From an uncultured Alphaproteobacteria bacterium (lineage in GTDB: Bacteria > Pseudomonadota > Alphaproteobacteria > RF32 > CAG-239), in NCBI GenBank assembly GCA_944390355.1, contig CALXPT010000015.1, positions 1-41,974 on the forward strand: a stretch of DNA of 41,974 bases. Reading direction: 5' to 3'. Of the stretch, positions 9,145 through 17,302 are shown one piece after another. The translations under genes and the position numbers were made by a program. The notes beneath the pieces were generated by a model. The model searched no databases. It worked only from the letters and a program-made list of their open reading frames with translations, and was not told the DNA's origin. How positions within the stretch are numbered: the first letter of the stretch is position 1; the number at the start of each line of letters is the position of its first letter.

Positions 9145-9297
9145 TTATTCAACGCCGCCGTAATTGCCGCTTTTGCGTTTCCGCTGTTTAGCTTCGGCAC
9201 GGGCACGTTGATAATCCGTCATTTGAGTTGCTGACTTTTTGAATGAACCTTTTTCTTTCTTTGTGTTTTTAGAGTTTGTAAAATTTTTGTTTCCCAT
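9145..9297 (-). CDS. Small basic protein of 50 residues, function unknown
   Basis: Read directly from the sequence: ATG at 9297, TAA at 9145-9147. The protein starts MGNKNFTNSKNTKKEKGSFK and ends RKRKSGNYGGVE; the middle TDYQRARAEAKQRKRK is a positively charged, probably helical stretch that could bind RNA or the ribosome (inference from composition only). Support for a real gene comes from its surroundings: a TTGACA-16-TATAAC promoter at 9352-9379, an AT-rich leader of the type shared with neighbouring orphan genes, and a terminator at 8953-8990. There is no Shine-Dalgarno sequence. Confidence 0.65.
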   Translation of the reverse strand: MGNKNFTNSKNTKKEKGSFKKSATQMTDYQRARAEAKQRKRKSGNYGGVE

Positions 9298-9351
9298 AAT
9301 AAAACAAATTTTAAATTAAATAATAAAGTTAATAATCTCAAAACGAATAGG

Positions 9352-9379
9352 GTTATAGCACATTATTTTCTTTTGTCAA
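9352..9379 (-). promoter_or_regulatory. Sigma-70-like promoter of the 50-aa gene
   Basis: On the minus strand: TTGACA (9374-9379), 16-bp spacer, TATAAC (9352-9357). The leader to the ATG at 9297 is AT-rich (tttaatttaaaattt) with no Shine-Dalgarno. Confidence 0.65.
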
Positions 9380-9413
9380 CACATTTTTTGTCAAAAAAAA
9401 ACATTTTTTTTAT

Positions 9414-9443
9414 AAAAAAAGAGATTGCCGTTAAGCAACCTCT
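9414..9443 (-). terminator. Rho-independent terminator
   Basis: gagattgc (9421-9428) pairs with gcaacctc (9435-9442) with one mismatch, and on the minus strand is followed by a T-run at 9414-9420. It follows the stop of the gene at 9470-10501. Confidence 0.65.
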
Positions 9444-9469
9444 TCTTTTTTGCATTTTAGAAGCTCGGT

Positions 9470-10501
9470 TTACAACCCCAGAGCCTGTCGCGGGGTCTGG
9501 TTGTTTCCTTTTTTCAGACGGCTACGGAAACTCTGTATCCAGAGATGCTGATCGCCATCATACATCTCGTTAGCACGAATGTTCTTGTACGAGAACATCG
9601 GCATGTCGATGAGTTCCTTCACGTCGATTTTGCCGTCCCAAAGGATTTTCAGCATCCACAGATACTGCTTTCCTTCTTCGAGCAAATGTCTACGATTTCC
9701 GTTTGACTTGTGCAGATACATCTTGTCCGACGCACCAAACAAATGTCCCTTCTGCACAGCTTTCAAAAACTCTGACTGCAAATAACCAAATTTACCATTA
9801 CGCATGGCAAACAGGGTTATAACAACCAGCTGCTGTTCTGAGAGTTTCTGTCCCTTGAGAGAGCTAGCAACCAACTCTCTCCAGTCTTCGGCAATCACCT
9901 TGACGGCTTCGTCATAAGTTTTGCCTTCGAAAGTCTTTTCAGAAACAGGGCGTCCATCAATGAACTTCAACCCAACCAATGCACGAGCGGCTTTAGTATC
10001 TCCATGCTGGACGCCGTCCAGATAAGCACGGGCAATAACCACCCAATCAAAGGCTCTGTCGAACTCCTCGACCGTAACAGCCTCAATCTCTTGCTTTTCA
10101 ATCGGAGCAACAGAATTGTTATCATCACCACAGCTTCTGAACAGCATGGTGGCAAGAGCCAACAGCAACACCAACGGCAGTATCCACCACCATTTTTTGA
10201 TGTTTGCTTTTGTTTTTTCTGACCGCCAGTTAATCTTTGACAGCAACCATGCGAGCAACGCCGCCAGCAGAATACCAAGCGGCCACCACCAGTTTGCCGT
10301 TCCCCATGCCCAGAGGTCGCACCCCCAACCATAAAGAACTTTAACCAAGGCGATACCTCCGACTATCACCCCATATAGGATGAGAAGCCCTAAGGCTAAG
10401 AAAGCCAAGGCGATAATCCACTTCAACACTGTTTTCAAATTGTAGGAAACAGTGATTTCTCCCTTCCACCACTGTCCTTGATAATTATTAATTCGTACCA
10501 T
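9470..10501 (-). CDS. Membrane protein with a degenerate lysozyme-like (GH24-like) domain
   Basis: 343 residues. Three hydrophobic segments (about 24-50, 72-88, 104-122) precede a soluble domain from about 140. That domain follows the order of phage-type GH24 lysozymes: ARAYLDGVQHGD (about 157-168), a YDEAVKVIAEDW helix, SEQQLVVITLFAMRNGKFG (about 211-229, like the LTxxQxDALxSFxFNxG motif), SEFLKAVQKG, and NGNRRHLLEEGKQYLW (257-272). The catalytic Glu before the AYxD motif and the GYGHT-type Asp/Thr region are not recognisable, so hydrolase activity is doubtful. The gene is a single unit with its own promoter and terminator and an SD-less AT-rich leader. No phage genes are nearby. The domain call is a manual motif comparison. 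Confidence 0.6.
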   Translation of the reverse strand: MVRINNYQGQWWKGEITVSYNLKTVLKWIIALAFLALGLLILYGVIVGGIALVKVLYGWGCDLWAWGTANWWWPLGILLAALLAWLLSKINWRSEKTKANIKKWWWILPLVLLLALATMLFRSCGDDNNSVAPIEKQEIEAVTVEEFDRAFDWVVIARAYLDGVQHGDTKAARALVGLKFIDGRPVSEKTFEGKTYDEAVKVIAEDWRELVASSLKGQKLSEQQLVVITLFAMRNGKFGYLQSEFLKAVQKGHLFGASDKMYLHKSNGNRRHLLEEGKQYLWMLKILWDGKIDVKELIDMPMFSYKNIRANEMYDGDQHLWIQSFRSRLKKGNNQTPRQALGL

Positions 10502-10629
10502 ATATAAAAAAATTTAAATTAAACAATCATTTTCGTGAATTCAGTCCGAACTTGTGGTTATTGTGACAAGCTTTGGCAAAATGCAATATTTCCTAATAAT
10601 ACATACCTGAATAATATCAAACTGCATAC

Positions 10630-10658
10630 AACGTACCACAAGTTTTGACAAAAATCAA
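10630..10658 (-). promoter_or_regulatory. Candidate promoter upstream of the lysozyme-like gene
   Basis: On the minus strand: TTGATT (10653-10658), 17-bp spacer, TACGTT (10630-10635). The surrounding CTTGATTTTTGTCAAAA string recurs at the promoters near 13190 and, with changes, 41596. The leader to the ATG at 10501 would be about 120 nt, so a nearer promoter may also exist. Confidence 0.45.
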
Positions 10659-10686
10659 GTACTTTTTACAAAAAAATATTTTTTTA

Positions 10687-10715
10687 TTGACAAATAAAGC
10701 TATTTATACTAACTT
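10687..10715 (+). promoter_or_regulatory. Sigma-70-like promoter of the gene at 10761
   Basis: TTGACA (10687-10692), 17-bp spacer, TAACTT (10710-10715), then a leader of about 40 nt ending in acaattATG with no Shine-Dalgarno. Confidence 0.55.
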
Positions 10716-10760
10716 TTCCCAGACAACTTTATTATTATACCCATAAAAAACATTACAATT

Positions 10761-11198
10761 ATGACATTCAATTTTAGTTTTTTCGAAATTTTCGGGATTT
10801 TGTGTTTGACGCTTATCTGTTCCATGCTTGTGGCCTTTATCGGTTACAAAATCACCTGTTGGTATGAAAACAAAAAATACCAAAAGAAACAAGCCCAAGA
10901 GCTTGCTGATTTTACTTCTAATCTTGCAAATAAAAACGACTGGGAATTAGAAACGGCCTTAAAATTTTATCAAAAAAATCCCAAGTATGGAAAGCCGGAG
11001 TACACCAAGTTGATTAAAGCGGAAATGCAGAGCAGAAAACAGACTGATGAAGCCATATTTCAAGCTCAATTACAAAATGCTAGTGATGTTGCACTTACCG
11101 CTATGTTAAAGATTCAAACTTATTCAGGCAACTCCAAGCACAAACACATGATTGAAGCGGAAATAGAAAAACGCAAACGACAAAAAAGCGTAATCTAA
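10761..11198 (+). CDS. Single-pass membrane protein with a long charged cytoplasmic tail, function unknown
   Basis: 145 residues. One transmembrane helix at about 7-30 (FFEIFGILCLTLICSMLVAF) is followed by a Lys-rich linker and a helical, highly charged region. That region contains two loosely repeated halves, DWELETALKFYQKNPKYGKPEYTKLIKAE and DVALTAMLKIQTYSGNSKHKHMIEAE, each ending in IxAEIEKRK/IKAEMQSRK, so it looks like a two-repeat helical tail. I do not recognise a family. The gene has its own promoter and a strong bidirectional terminator, and no Shine-Dalgarno, like other orphan genes here. Confidence 0.7.
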   Translation: MTFNFSFFEIFGILCLTLICSMLVAFIGYKITCWYENKKYQKKQAQELADFTSNLANKNDWELETALKFYQKNPKYGKPEYTKLIKAEMQSRKQTDEAIFQAQLQNASDVALTAMLKIQTYSGNSKHKHMIEAEIEKRKRQKSVI

Positions 11199-11208
11199 AT
11201 TCAAAAAA

Positions 11209-11247
11209 ATAACCACCTGCCCCAAAAAGCAGCTGGTTATTTTTTTA
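11209..11247. terminator. Bidirectional rho-independent terminator
   Basis: ataaccacctgc (11209-11220) pairs with gcagctggttat (11229-11240) with one mismatch; T-runs flank both sides. It serves the convergent genes ending at 11198 (plus) and 11248 (minus). Confidence 0.85.
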
Positions 11248-12264
11248 TCATTTAATCTCACGACTGTTCACCGAAATCAACTCCAGCGTCGTCAACTCAA
11301 TTTTGGTTTTGAGATATTCCAAAAAGTTAATTTTCTGTCCGCGAATTTCATAAGCAAAGAACGGGCGAATAATAGCCTTTAACTTTTCTTCCGACAAATC
11401 CGGCGTATCCACATAATCAGTTCTACCCGAATTATCGGAAACTTCTTTGTCCGCGTAAAGATTTTCGAGTTTTTCCTGCCACTTTTGAGTTAAACCGTTA
11501 ATAATAAACTCCGCCTCCGCATCCGAAATATTGCTTTTATTCGGCACAAATTTCTTGGCTTGAATTGCGTCATAATAAAAACTCAACTTATCCGGAAAAA
11601 TACTATCCCAACTGGTTTCCAAATAAATTTCGCGTGCAAGCAAAAGCTCCGATAAGCAACATGAAATTTCATCATACTTGTTGATTAAGATTTCATCTTT
11701 ACGATTCAAATTCTGCAAATGATAAACATCATTGAGAATATGCGTAAACTCATGATAGAGCGTAAATTGCTTGCGCATGGACGAGTTCAAATACTTAAAC
11801 TCCGGCTCAAACTCCGCCAACATGGCAGAATCCTTAAAATTTTCTCCCAAAACAAAAGTATTCAACACAATACAAGGCTTACCATCCACATATTTGAGAT
11901 AACCGCCGGTATAATGCGAAACCACATCATCAAGCACAACCTCGTTAACTTTGTAATTAATCACCTGCTGATAAGGAAATTTGCGATACTTAACCTCTGC
12001 ATTTTTCTTAGCCTCGGACTTCTCCGCACCTGTTTTAGAGGGCAAATTCCGCACACTGTCCACCACATTGTTAATCGACAACGAAACTTTGTCTTTTGAC
12101 GGAATACCGTTATGAACGGCCACGGAATCGAAGTTTTCATCTTGAGAAAGAGACGCAAATTCGGTTGTAAGCTTATCCCAAAACTTCTCAGCTTGAGGAG
12201 CAAATTTGACAGCCAATAAAACCACAATGAGCAAGCTCAAAATAAAAATAAGCAAATTTTTCAT
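11248..12264 (-). CDS. Membrane-anchored zincin-like metallopeptidase, putative
   Basis: 338 residues. An N-terminal signal anchor (about 3-20) precedes a soluble region. The zinc-binding signature HEFTH at about 171-175 (TLYHEFTHILND) is followed by an acidic stretch (NKYDEISCCLSELLLARE) that could provide the third, gluzincin-like ligand. Family assignment beyond zincin is not possible by eye. The promoter is strong (TTGACA-16-TATTAT at 12301-12328) with an AT-rich SD-less leader. A second copy, reduced to leader plus the last ~40 codons, lies at 22835-23020 on the other side of the glycan operon. Confidence 0.65.
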   Translation of the reverse strand: MKNLLIFILSLLIVVLLAVKFAPQAEKFWDKLTTEFASLSQDENFDSVAVHNGIPSKDKVSLSINNVVDSVRNLPSKTGAEKSEAKKNAEVKYRKFPYQQVINYKVNEVVLDDVVSHYTGGYLKYVDGKPCIVLNTFVLGENFKDSAMLAEFEPEFKYLNSSMRKQFTLYHEFTHILNDVYHLQNLNRKDEILINKYDEISCCLSELLLAREIYLETSWDSIFPDKLSFYYDAIQAKKFVPNKSNISDAEAEFIINGLTQKWQEKLENLYADKEVSDNSGRTDYVDTPDLSEEKLKAIIRPFFAYEIRGQKINFLEYLKTKIELTTLELISVNSREIK

Positions 12265-12300
12265 AATTATACGAATTAGTTAATAATAAAATTTTGACAT

Positions 12301-12328
12301 ATAATATCCCAAAAGTTATTTTTGTCAA
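12301..12328 (-). promoter_or_regulatory. Sigma-70-like promoter of the zincin-like gene
   Basis: On the minus strand: TTGACA (12323-12328), 16-bp spacer, TATTAT (12301-12306). The same promoter-leader sequence is largely conserved in the pseudogene copy near 22990-23018. Confidence 0.75.
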
Positions 12329-12343
12329 CAATTTTATGTTTCA

Positions 12344-12366
12344 TAAAAAAACCGCCCTCAGGCGGT
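12344..12366 (-). terminator. Rho-independent terminator
   Basis: accgcc (12351-12356) and ggcggt (12361-12366) form a perfect 6-bp stem with a 4-nt loop; the T-run on the minus strand is 12344-12350. It follows the lipoprotein gene. Confidence 0.85.
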
Positions 12367-12376
12367 ATAAAAAGAA

Positions 12377-12724
12377 CTATTCCCTAAACTTAACACGAAT
12401 AACCTTCGGAGCTTGGTACCAAACCGTATCGCCCACATTAAGGAAATAAAAATCTTTAATTTGTTCAAAAACTCTTCCGCCTTCACGAATAGACACAGCA
12501 CCGTCCAGCACGGTTCCATTGTCCAAATAAACAAGTTTGAGAAACCAATTAGCATGCTCAGTTTCTTTAACACGCTGAACAACCCCTACCCGCATCACAG
12601 AATCAACCGCCGTGGTTTGAGGTGTTTTCAATTGCTCCGAAAGGCTATGAATTTTCTGAGACAAATTCTCATCACAAGAAACAAGTCCAATAGATAAGAA
12701 CGACAAAATAACCAGAGCTTTCAT
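12377..12724 (-). CDS. Small lipoprotein, function unknown
   Basis: 115 residues. A lipoprotein signal peptide ends in the lipobox LVSC with the modified Cys at residue 17; the next residue is Asp, which in enterobacteria favours retention in the inner membrane (the rule may not hold here). The mature part is mostly beta-strand-like (FLKLVYLDNGTVLDGAVSIR, FYFLNVGDTVWYQAPKVIRV) and resembles a small OB- or SH3-like fold, which is only an impression. It is a single gene with a terminator just downstream and an AT-rich leader without Shine-Dalgarno; I could not see a convincing -35/-10 pair. Confidence 0.7.
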   Translation of the reverse strand: MKALVILSFLSIGLVSCDENLSQKIHSLSEQLKTPQTTAVDSVMRVGVVQRVKETEHANWFLKLVYLDNGTVLDGAVSIREGGRVFEQIKDFYFLNVGDTVWYQAPKVIRVKFRE

Positions 12725-12806
12725 ATCAAAAATTTTTAAAAATAATAAAACACAATAACACTAACAATACAAAACAGATATCACATAAACGATAAAAACT
12801 CAATAC

Positions 12807-12838
12807 AAAAAAGTGTGTTCCCGATAAGAAACACACTT
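12807..12838 (-). terminator. Rho-independent terminator
   Basis: aagtgtgtt (12811-12819) pairs with aacacactt (12830-12838); the T-run on the minus strand lies at 12807-12812. It follows the small membrane protein gene at 12844. Confidence 0.8.
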
Positions 12839-12843
12839 TGAAT

Positions 12844-13143
12844 TCAAAATAATGAAATGAACCTACGGATTAAAAGCACCGCCCAACCGATAACATGACC
12901 GGTCACAACACCCAATCCGCAAGCGGCCACCACCATAATTGAGTTTGTCAACGCAACTTTGATGACAGCCCTAAATTCCCCTGCCGCAATGACCATAATG
13001 CAGGTAACCAGAAAATAAAGAAAATAAATCAGGTTACGCAGACTGGCAACATCGGGCTCTTTTTTCAAAAAATAGTCCCATCCGGTTTCCACGGCTTGCA
13101 GAGCAAACACCCCGAACAAGACAAACCACAAGAAAATTTCCAT
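12844..13143 (-). CDS. Small integral membrane protein, function unknown
   Basis: 99 residues from MEIFLWFVLFG at 13143; the frame is open to 13188, but the chosen ATG is placed at the end of the shared tataattATG leader and fits the promoter at 13167-13195. Hydrophobic segments lie at about 2-16, 34-52 and 66-92, with an RR-containing C-terminus (LLIRRFISLF), so three transmembrane helices are likely. No family recognised. It lies just downstream of the last glycan-operon gene but has its own promoter and terminator. Confidence 0.68.
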   Translation of the reverse strand: MEIFLWFVLFGVFALQAVETGWDYFLKKEPDVASLRNLIYFLYFLVTCIMVIAAGEFRAVIKVALTNSIMVVAACGLGVVTGHVIGWAVLLIRRFISLF

Positions 13144-13166
13144 AATTATAAATTTTATTAAACAAT

Positions 13167-13195
13167 ACTGTACCACAATTTTTGACAAAAATCAA
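13167..13195 (-). promoter_or_regulatory. Promoter of the small membrane protein gene
   Basis: On the minus strand: TTGATT (13190-13195), 17-bp spacer, TACAGT (13167-13172), followed by a short leader ending tataattATG at 13143. Confidence 0.55.
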
Positions 13196-13233
13196 ACATT
13201 ATTTAGCCAAAACTAGGTTATAAACTAAAACAC

Positions 13234-14094
13234 TTAATGTCCTTTCAATTTACAAGACCATTTGCAAGAAAACAGCTTAATTATCTCAAAGAGATAAACT
13301 TTAGCCTTAAATCCTCTCGCCTTAATTGTAATCAGAGGCAATACTCCAAATAACTTAAATCGATAAGTACGCCATGCCTCCAACATAAAAAGATTATACA
13401 AGGCTGGAAAATCTGCCTGCACTTGCGCCCGAATAGCAAAAGAAGCCGCGTCCATTTTATTTTTTTGAGTTTTAGAAGTATTGGTAACATGATAACGATA
13501 CTTAAACAACACCTCGGGAATATTATGAAATTCGGTATAAGGAATCAATCGACACCACAACCGATAATCCTCAGCCGGAGAAAATTCTTCTTCATAACGA
13601 ATACCGTTATCAAGCAAAACGCTTTTCCGAATCATTGATGCCGAATGAGCAACACAGCAAATACTCATAAGAGCAACTTTAATTTTCTGACTTTCAACCG
13701 GTTGGCGAACAATTTTCTTATCATTTTGAAAGAACTCGACATCACACCCTACAACACCAACCTCCGGATGTTCATCCAAATAAGCAACTTGCTTAGCAAG
13801 CCTTTCCGGCAAAGAAATATCATCATGGTCAAAAACGGCCAGATATTCCCCTTGAGCCAAATCAATCAATTTATTGCGGCTGGGTGTAATTCCGAGATTT
13901 TGTTCGTTTTTAAAATATTTAATACGATTATCTGCATAAGATTTGACTACCGCCTCGCGACTATCCGTCGGACAATCATCTAAAATCAAGAACTCAAAAT
14001 CAGAAAAACTCTGATTTAGGATACTCTCGATAGCCTCCCGCAAGTAAGATTCGTTAGTTTTATAAACCGGCATCAAGACCGAAACTTTTGGCAT
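13234..14094 (-). CDS. Family 2 glycosyltransferase
   Basis: 286 residues. The GT-A fold starts with VSVLMPVYKTNESYLREAIE, has LILDDCPTDS (nucleotide-sugar binding) and the DxD-type motif AVFDHDD at about 91-97, then EDYRLWCRL as the probable catalytic/ED motif. The C-terminus is basic, which suggests association with the inner membrane. It is the last gene of the glycan operon and has an AGGAGG site. The sugar donor and acceptor cannot be told from sequence. Confidence 0.88.
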   Translation of the reverse strand: MPKVSVLMPVYKTNESYLREAIESILNQSFSDFEFLILDDCPTDSREAVVKSYADNRIKYFKNEQNLGITPSRNKLIDLAQGEYLAVFDHDDISLPERLAKQVAYLDEHPEVGVVGCDVEFFQNDKKIVRQPVESQKIKVALMSICCVAHSASMIRKSVLLDNGIRYEEEFSPAEDYRLWCRLIPYTEFHNIPEVLFKYRYHVTNTSKTQKNKMDAASFAIRAQVQADFPALYNLFMLEAWRTYRFKLFGVLPLITIKARGFKAKVYLFEIIKLFSCKWSCKLKGH

Positions 14095-14151
14095 ATTTCC
14101 TCCTACATAATTCTATAACTGAAAATAAAATCTCACCAAGCTATAACCGCC

Positions 14152-15111
14152 TTAAAAACGGGCGTTTTTATAGATTCGAAACACAGAATTCCCGACACAA
14201 AGCTCCCAATACCTTTCATCGATTTGCCTTACCTTAGCTAACGATAAAAAACTTCCCAATTTCAGTTTAACCTTTCTTTTAATGGTGTTATCATCAAAAA
14301 GTTCGATAAGTTCCTGATTCTGTGTTTTATAAATTTTATCTCGCTCAAATTTTAAGGTTTTTAAAGCATAATCAGCCATTTTCTGACTTTGTTTAATAGT
14401 ATTAGAATCATGCCACCGATAAGAAAATAAGACTTCGGGCATAAAAGCATATTTCCCTATTTTAGATAATTGCAAATGCATATACCAATCCTCCAACGGA
14501 GCTTCTTTTTGATAGCCGCCGCTTTCAAGAATAGCCGCACGACGAATCAAATACCCGTTCGGAATATAATTTCCATGCAACAAAGAAGCATAAGAACCAT
14601 ATTCATCGGGATTGGAAGGAATATTTTTTTGTTCAGAAACGAGATATTGCCAAAACGTCGCATACCCCATACCTTTAGAAATGGAATTTTGCTTATCATC
14701 CCAATTAACGACTTCAGAATCAGCATTAATTATTTCATTATCGCAAAATGCAAGCACATATTGAGGCTTGCCTTTAATGAGATTATATAATGTTTGAATA
14801 GCATGAGGTTTAGCCACATCATCCGAAGCAATAATATAAATATATTCCCCCTGAGCCTGAGCAATAAGACGATTTAGAGTAATACACGTTCCTTGATTAC
14901 TTTGTGTTTCAAAATGAACGTTAGCAAAACGCTCGTGACAAACGTCCTCCAAACTTTTAAGAACAGCAAACGTATTATCCTTCGAGCCATCATCAATAAC
15001 AATAAGCTCCAAATTCGGATAAGTCTGAGCGATTAAAGAATCAATAGTCTCTTTAATATACTTCTCATGATTATAAGCCGGCACAAGCAAAGAAATCAAA
15101 GGCAAAGTCAT
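14152..15111 (-). CDS. Family 2 glycosyltransferase
   Basis: 319 residues from MTLPLISLLVPAYNHEKYIK; the ATG at 15111 has GGGGTG just upstream, and a TTG 12 bases earlier is less likely. GT-A features are LIVIDDGSKDNT, the IIASDDVA metal-binding motif, and EDWYMHLQLS further on. Most similar in layout to chain-extending GT2 enzymes of O-antigen and capsule loci. It lies between the fdtB-like transaminase and another GT2 gene in the glycan operon. Confidence 0.88.
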   Translation of the reverse strand: MTLPLISLLVPAYNHEKYIKETIDSLIAQTYPNLELIVIDDGSKDNTFAVLKSLEDVCHERFANVHFETQSNQGTCITLNRLIAQAQGEYIYIIASDDVAKPHAIQTLYNLIKGKPQYVLAFCDNEIINADSEVVNWDDKQNSISKGMGYATFWQYLVSEQKNIPSNPDEYGSYASLLHGNYIPNGYLIRRAAILESGGYQKEAPLEDWYMHLQLSKIGKYAFMPEVLFSYRWHDSNTIKQSQKMADYALKTLKFERDKIYKTQNQELIELFDDNTIKRKVKLKLGSFLSLAKVRQIDERYWELCVGNSVFRIYKNARF

Positions 15112-15146
15112 ATCGCACCCCAATCGTTAAATCATACTTTCTATTT

Positions 15147-16232
15147 TCAGTATGCATTAATAATCTCCACCACTTTTTGAACATCATCATCCGTCATCAC
15201 CGGCGACATCGGAATAGAAATTATTGTTTTGTGAATTTCTTCCGTAATCGGCAACGACAAACCATTCCATTCGGCATAGGCCAACTGTTTATGCGGCGGT
15301 GTCGGATAGTGAATAATGGTTTGAATTCCGTTATCCGTTAAATATTCTTGAAACTTATCCCGCTCTTTGGTTCGCACGGCAAACACATGCCAAACATGAG
15401 CCAGCTCATCATAAGCCTTAGGCAAAATGATTTTGGGATTTATAATATTTTCGCGATAATATTTTGCAATTTCACGGCGGCGAATGTTATCATCATCCAA
15501 ATGCGGGAGTTTAACATCCAACACAGCGGCTTGAATTTCATCAAGACGAGAATTTAAACCTTTATAGATATGATGATACTTTCTGTCCGAACCGTAATTA
15601 GAAAGAGCTTTGATTTTATTATAAATTTCCTCATCATTAGTTGTTACGGCACCACCATCCCCCATGCAACCGAGATTTTTCCCTGGGTAAAAAGAAAAAG
15701 CGGCGGCATCAGACAAATTTCCTGTCCGCCGACCTTGATAAATAGCCCCATGCGCCTGAGCAGAATCTTCAAAGACTTTGAGATTATATTTCTTGGCCAA
15801 ATCCCAAATTTTCTGCATTTGCACGGCTTGACCATAAAGATGAACAACCATAATGGCTTTGGTTTTTGGCGTAATTTTCTCTTCAATTAAGTCAGGATTA
15901 ATATTGTATGTATTAATGTTCGGCTCCACCAAAACCGGTGTACATCCATTATCAGATATGGCAAGAATAGTCGCAATATAGGTATTGGCGGGAACAATAA
16001 TTTCATCCCCAGCTCCAAAACCATAAGCTTTAATAATCAGCCGCAACGCATCTAAACCGTTGGCCACACCGAGAGCAAATTTAGCACCACAATAAGAGGC
16101 AAAGTCTTTAGAAAATTTCTCATTTTCTTCTCCTTGCAAATACCACCCCTTGTCTAGAATATTTTTTATTCTAAAATCAATCTCGCCTCTAAAACGATTA
16201 TTCACTTTTTCCAAATCTAAAAATTTAATCAT
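15147..16232 (-). CDS. fdtB: dTDP-sugar 3-aminotransferase, DegT/DnrJ/EryC1/StrS family (FdtB/QdtB-like)
   Basis: 361 residues from [15 protein letters not shown] at 16232. A PLP-dependent sugar aminotransferase: [11 protein letters not shown] cofactor pocket, [10 protein letters not shown], and the PLP lysine at about 185 in [16 protein letters not shown]. With the FdtA- and FdtC-like genes at the start of this operon it would aminate dTDP-3-keto-6-deoxyhexose at C3, giving dTDP-Fuc3N or dTDP-Qui3N. The family name is assigned on motif and context; the final sugar stereochemistry depends on the isomerase. It starts 20 bp after the iron-dehydrogenase gene. A role as a phosphonate transaminase is unlikely, since known AEP transaminases are of another PLP class. 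Confidence 0.82.
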   Translation of the reverse strand: MIKFLDLEKVNNRFRGEIDFRIKNILDKGWYLQGEENEKFSKDFASYCGAKFALGVANGLDALRLIIKAYGFGAGDEIIVPANTYIATILAISDNGCTPVLVEPNINTYNINPDLIEEKITPKTKAIMVVHLYGQAVQMQKIWDLAKKYNLKVFEDSAQAHGAIYQGRRTGNLSDAAAFSFYPGKNLGCMGDGGAVTTNDEEIYNKIKALSNYGSDRKYHHIYKGLNSRLDEIQAAVLDVKLPHLDDDNIRRREIAKYYRENIINPKIILPKAYDELAHVWHVFAVRTKERDKFQEYLTDNGIQTIIHYPTPPHKQLAYAEWNGLSLPITEEIHKTIISIPMSPVMTDDDVQKVVEIINAY

Positions 16233-16252
16233 AGTCTTACGCCTAAAAGTAT

Positions 16253-17302
16253 TTATTCTTTCCAAAATAATAATAAATCATCATCTAATTTTTTAGGATT
16301 ATTAGAAAGCCTTTGCAAATTAACACTTTTAATAATCTCAACTTTGTCAAAAATCTTGAGCTCTGACAATCTCCACTCTAACCCCAATTGTTCCATCAAA
16401 TTATGCCAATAGGGTCGAAATTCATCAATAGAATTAAGTTTTAATAATACTAACAATTCATTCATAGACTTCTGAACAATGTCAGAAGAAAGGCCGTCTT
16501 GAACATTATTTGAAGTAACATTAAAATTTGCTTCAAACAAATCGACCATTGACAACGAAACGGCGTGCCCATGAGGTATCCCATACTTAGAAGTAATATA
16601 ATAAGACAAAGCATGCGCCGCCGTTGTCCGAGAAATGTTAATTGCCTTTCCTGCCAAATTAGAAGCTAGCATCATTTTTTCATTTGCTGTTTTATCTATA
16701 GTTTTGACCGCATTAACAATATTATCTTGAATAATTAAAATAGCTTCTTTAGCATACGCTCTGCTCTGTTCGGTTGCCCCCACAGCCCAAAAAGATTCAA
16801 TAGCTTGGCAAAAAGCATCCATTGCCACACAAGCCTTTATATATACAGGAGCATTTTCCGAAAATTGAGAATCAGCAATCGCAACATCCGGCAAAATAGA
16901 AGGTGCATCCAAAGATTTTTTTTCACCATTTTCATAAACGACAGCAAACTGCGTAGACTCACTTCCCGTTCCGGCAGTTGTCGGAATAGCAATCAGAGGA
17001 ACGCAAAGTTTCTTTAAATAGCGAAAAGCCTTAGCAAAATCAATAACACTTCCCCCCCCAAAAGCAATAATAACATCATAACAATCATCATTCAATGTTA
17101 TTGCATTTTGAATTTCTTCTAATTTAGGATTTTTAGAAAAATCATTAAAAATATCATATTTTTTTCCCGCCAAATACATCTCAAAAACAGAAGAATATTT
17201 TTTCCAAGAACTATTACCACAAAAAAGCAAAACACTATTTTTGTTATCAATACAAGCAGGAAGTTTATCTATAGCTCCTCTATAATTATAAACAGTCTGC
17301 AT
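16253..17302 (-). CDS. Iron-type alcohol dehydrogenase, probable phosphonoacetaldehyde reductase
   Basis: 349 residues of the group III (Fe) alcohol dehydrogenase fold: NAD-binding [11 protein letters not shown] (about 82-92), TTAGTGSE (108-115), and metal ligands Asp162, His230 and His244 in [19 protein letters not shown] and GIPHGHAVS. The usual His in the DxxxH position is Gln here. Its start overlaps the phosphonopyruvate decarboxylase stop by one base and the PEP mutase gene lies before that, so the likely reaction is reduction of phosphonoacetaldehyde to 2-hydroxyethylphosphonate, as in PhpC/FomC-type enzymes. Substrate is inferred from context; other aldehydes are possible. Confidence 0.82.
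   Translation of the reverse strand: MQTVYNYRGAIDKLPACIDNKNSVLLFCGNSSWKKYSSVFEMYLAGKKYDIFNDFSKNPKLEEIQNAITLNDDCYDVIIAFGGGSVIDFAKAFRYLKKLCVPLIAIPTTAGTGSESTQFAVVYENGEKKSLDAPSILPDVAIADSQFSENAPVYIKACVAMDAFCQAIESFWAVGATEQSRAYAKEAILIIQDNIVNAVKTIDKTANEKMMLASNLAGKAINISRTTAAHALSYYITSKYGIPHGHAVSLSMVDLFEANFNVTSNNVQDGLSSDIVQKSMNELLVLLKLNSIDEFRPYWHNLMEQLGLEWRLSELKIFDKVEIIKSVNLQRLSNNPKKLDDDLLLFWKE

Noticed and set aside
9470..13143. Prophage remnant, suggested by the lysozyme-like gene
   Set aside because: No integrase, terminase, capsid, holin or repressor genes; each gene has its own promoter and terminator.
15147..16232. Aminotransferase as the AEP-forming step of the phosphonate pathway
   Set aside because: It is DegT/DnrJ-type with sugar-transaminase motifs, and the operon has FdtA and FdtC partners; known AEP transaminases are class V PLP enzymes.
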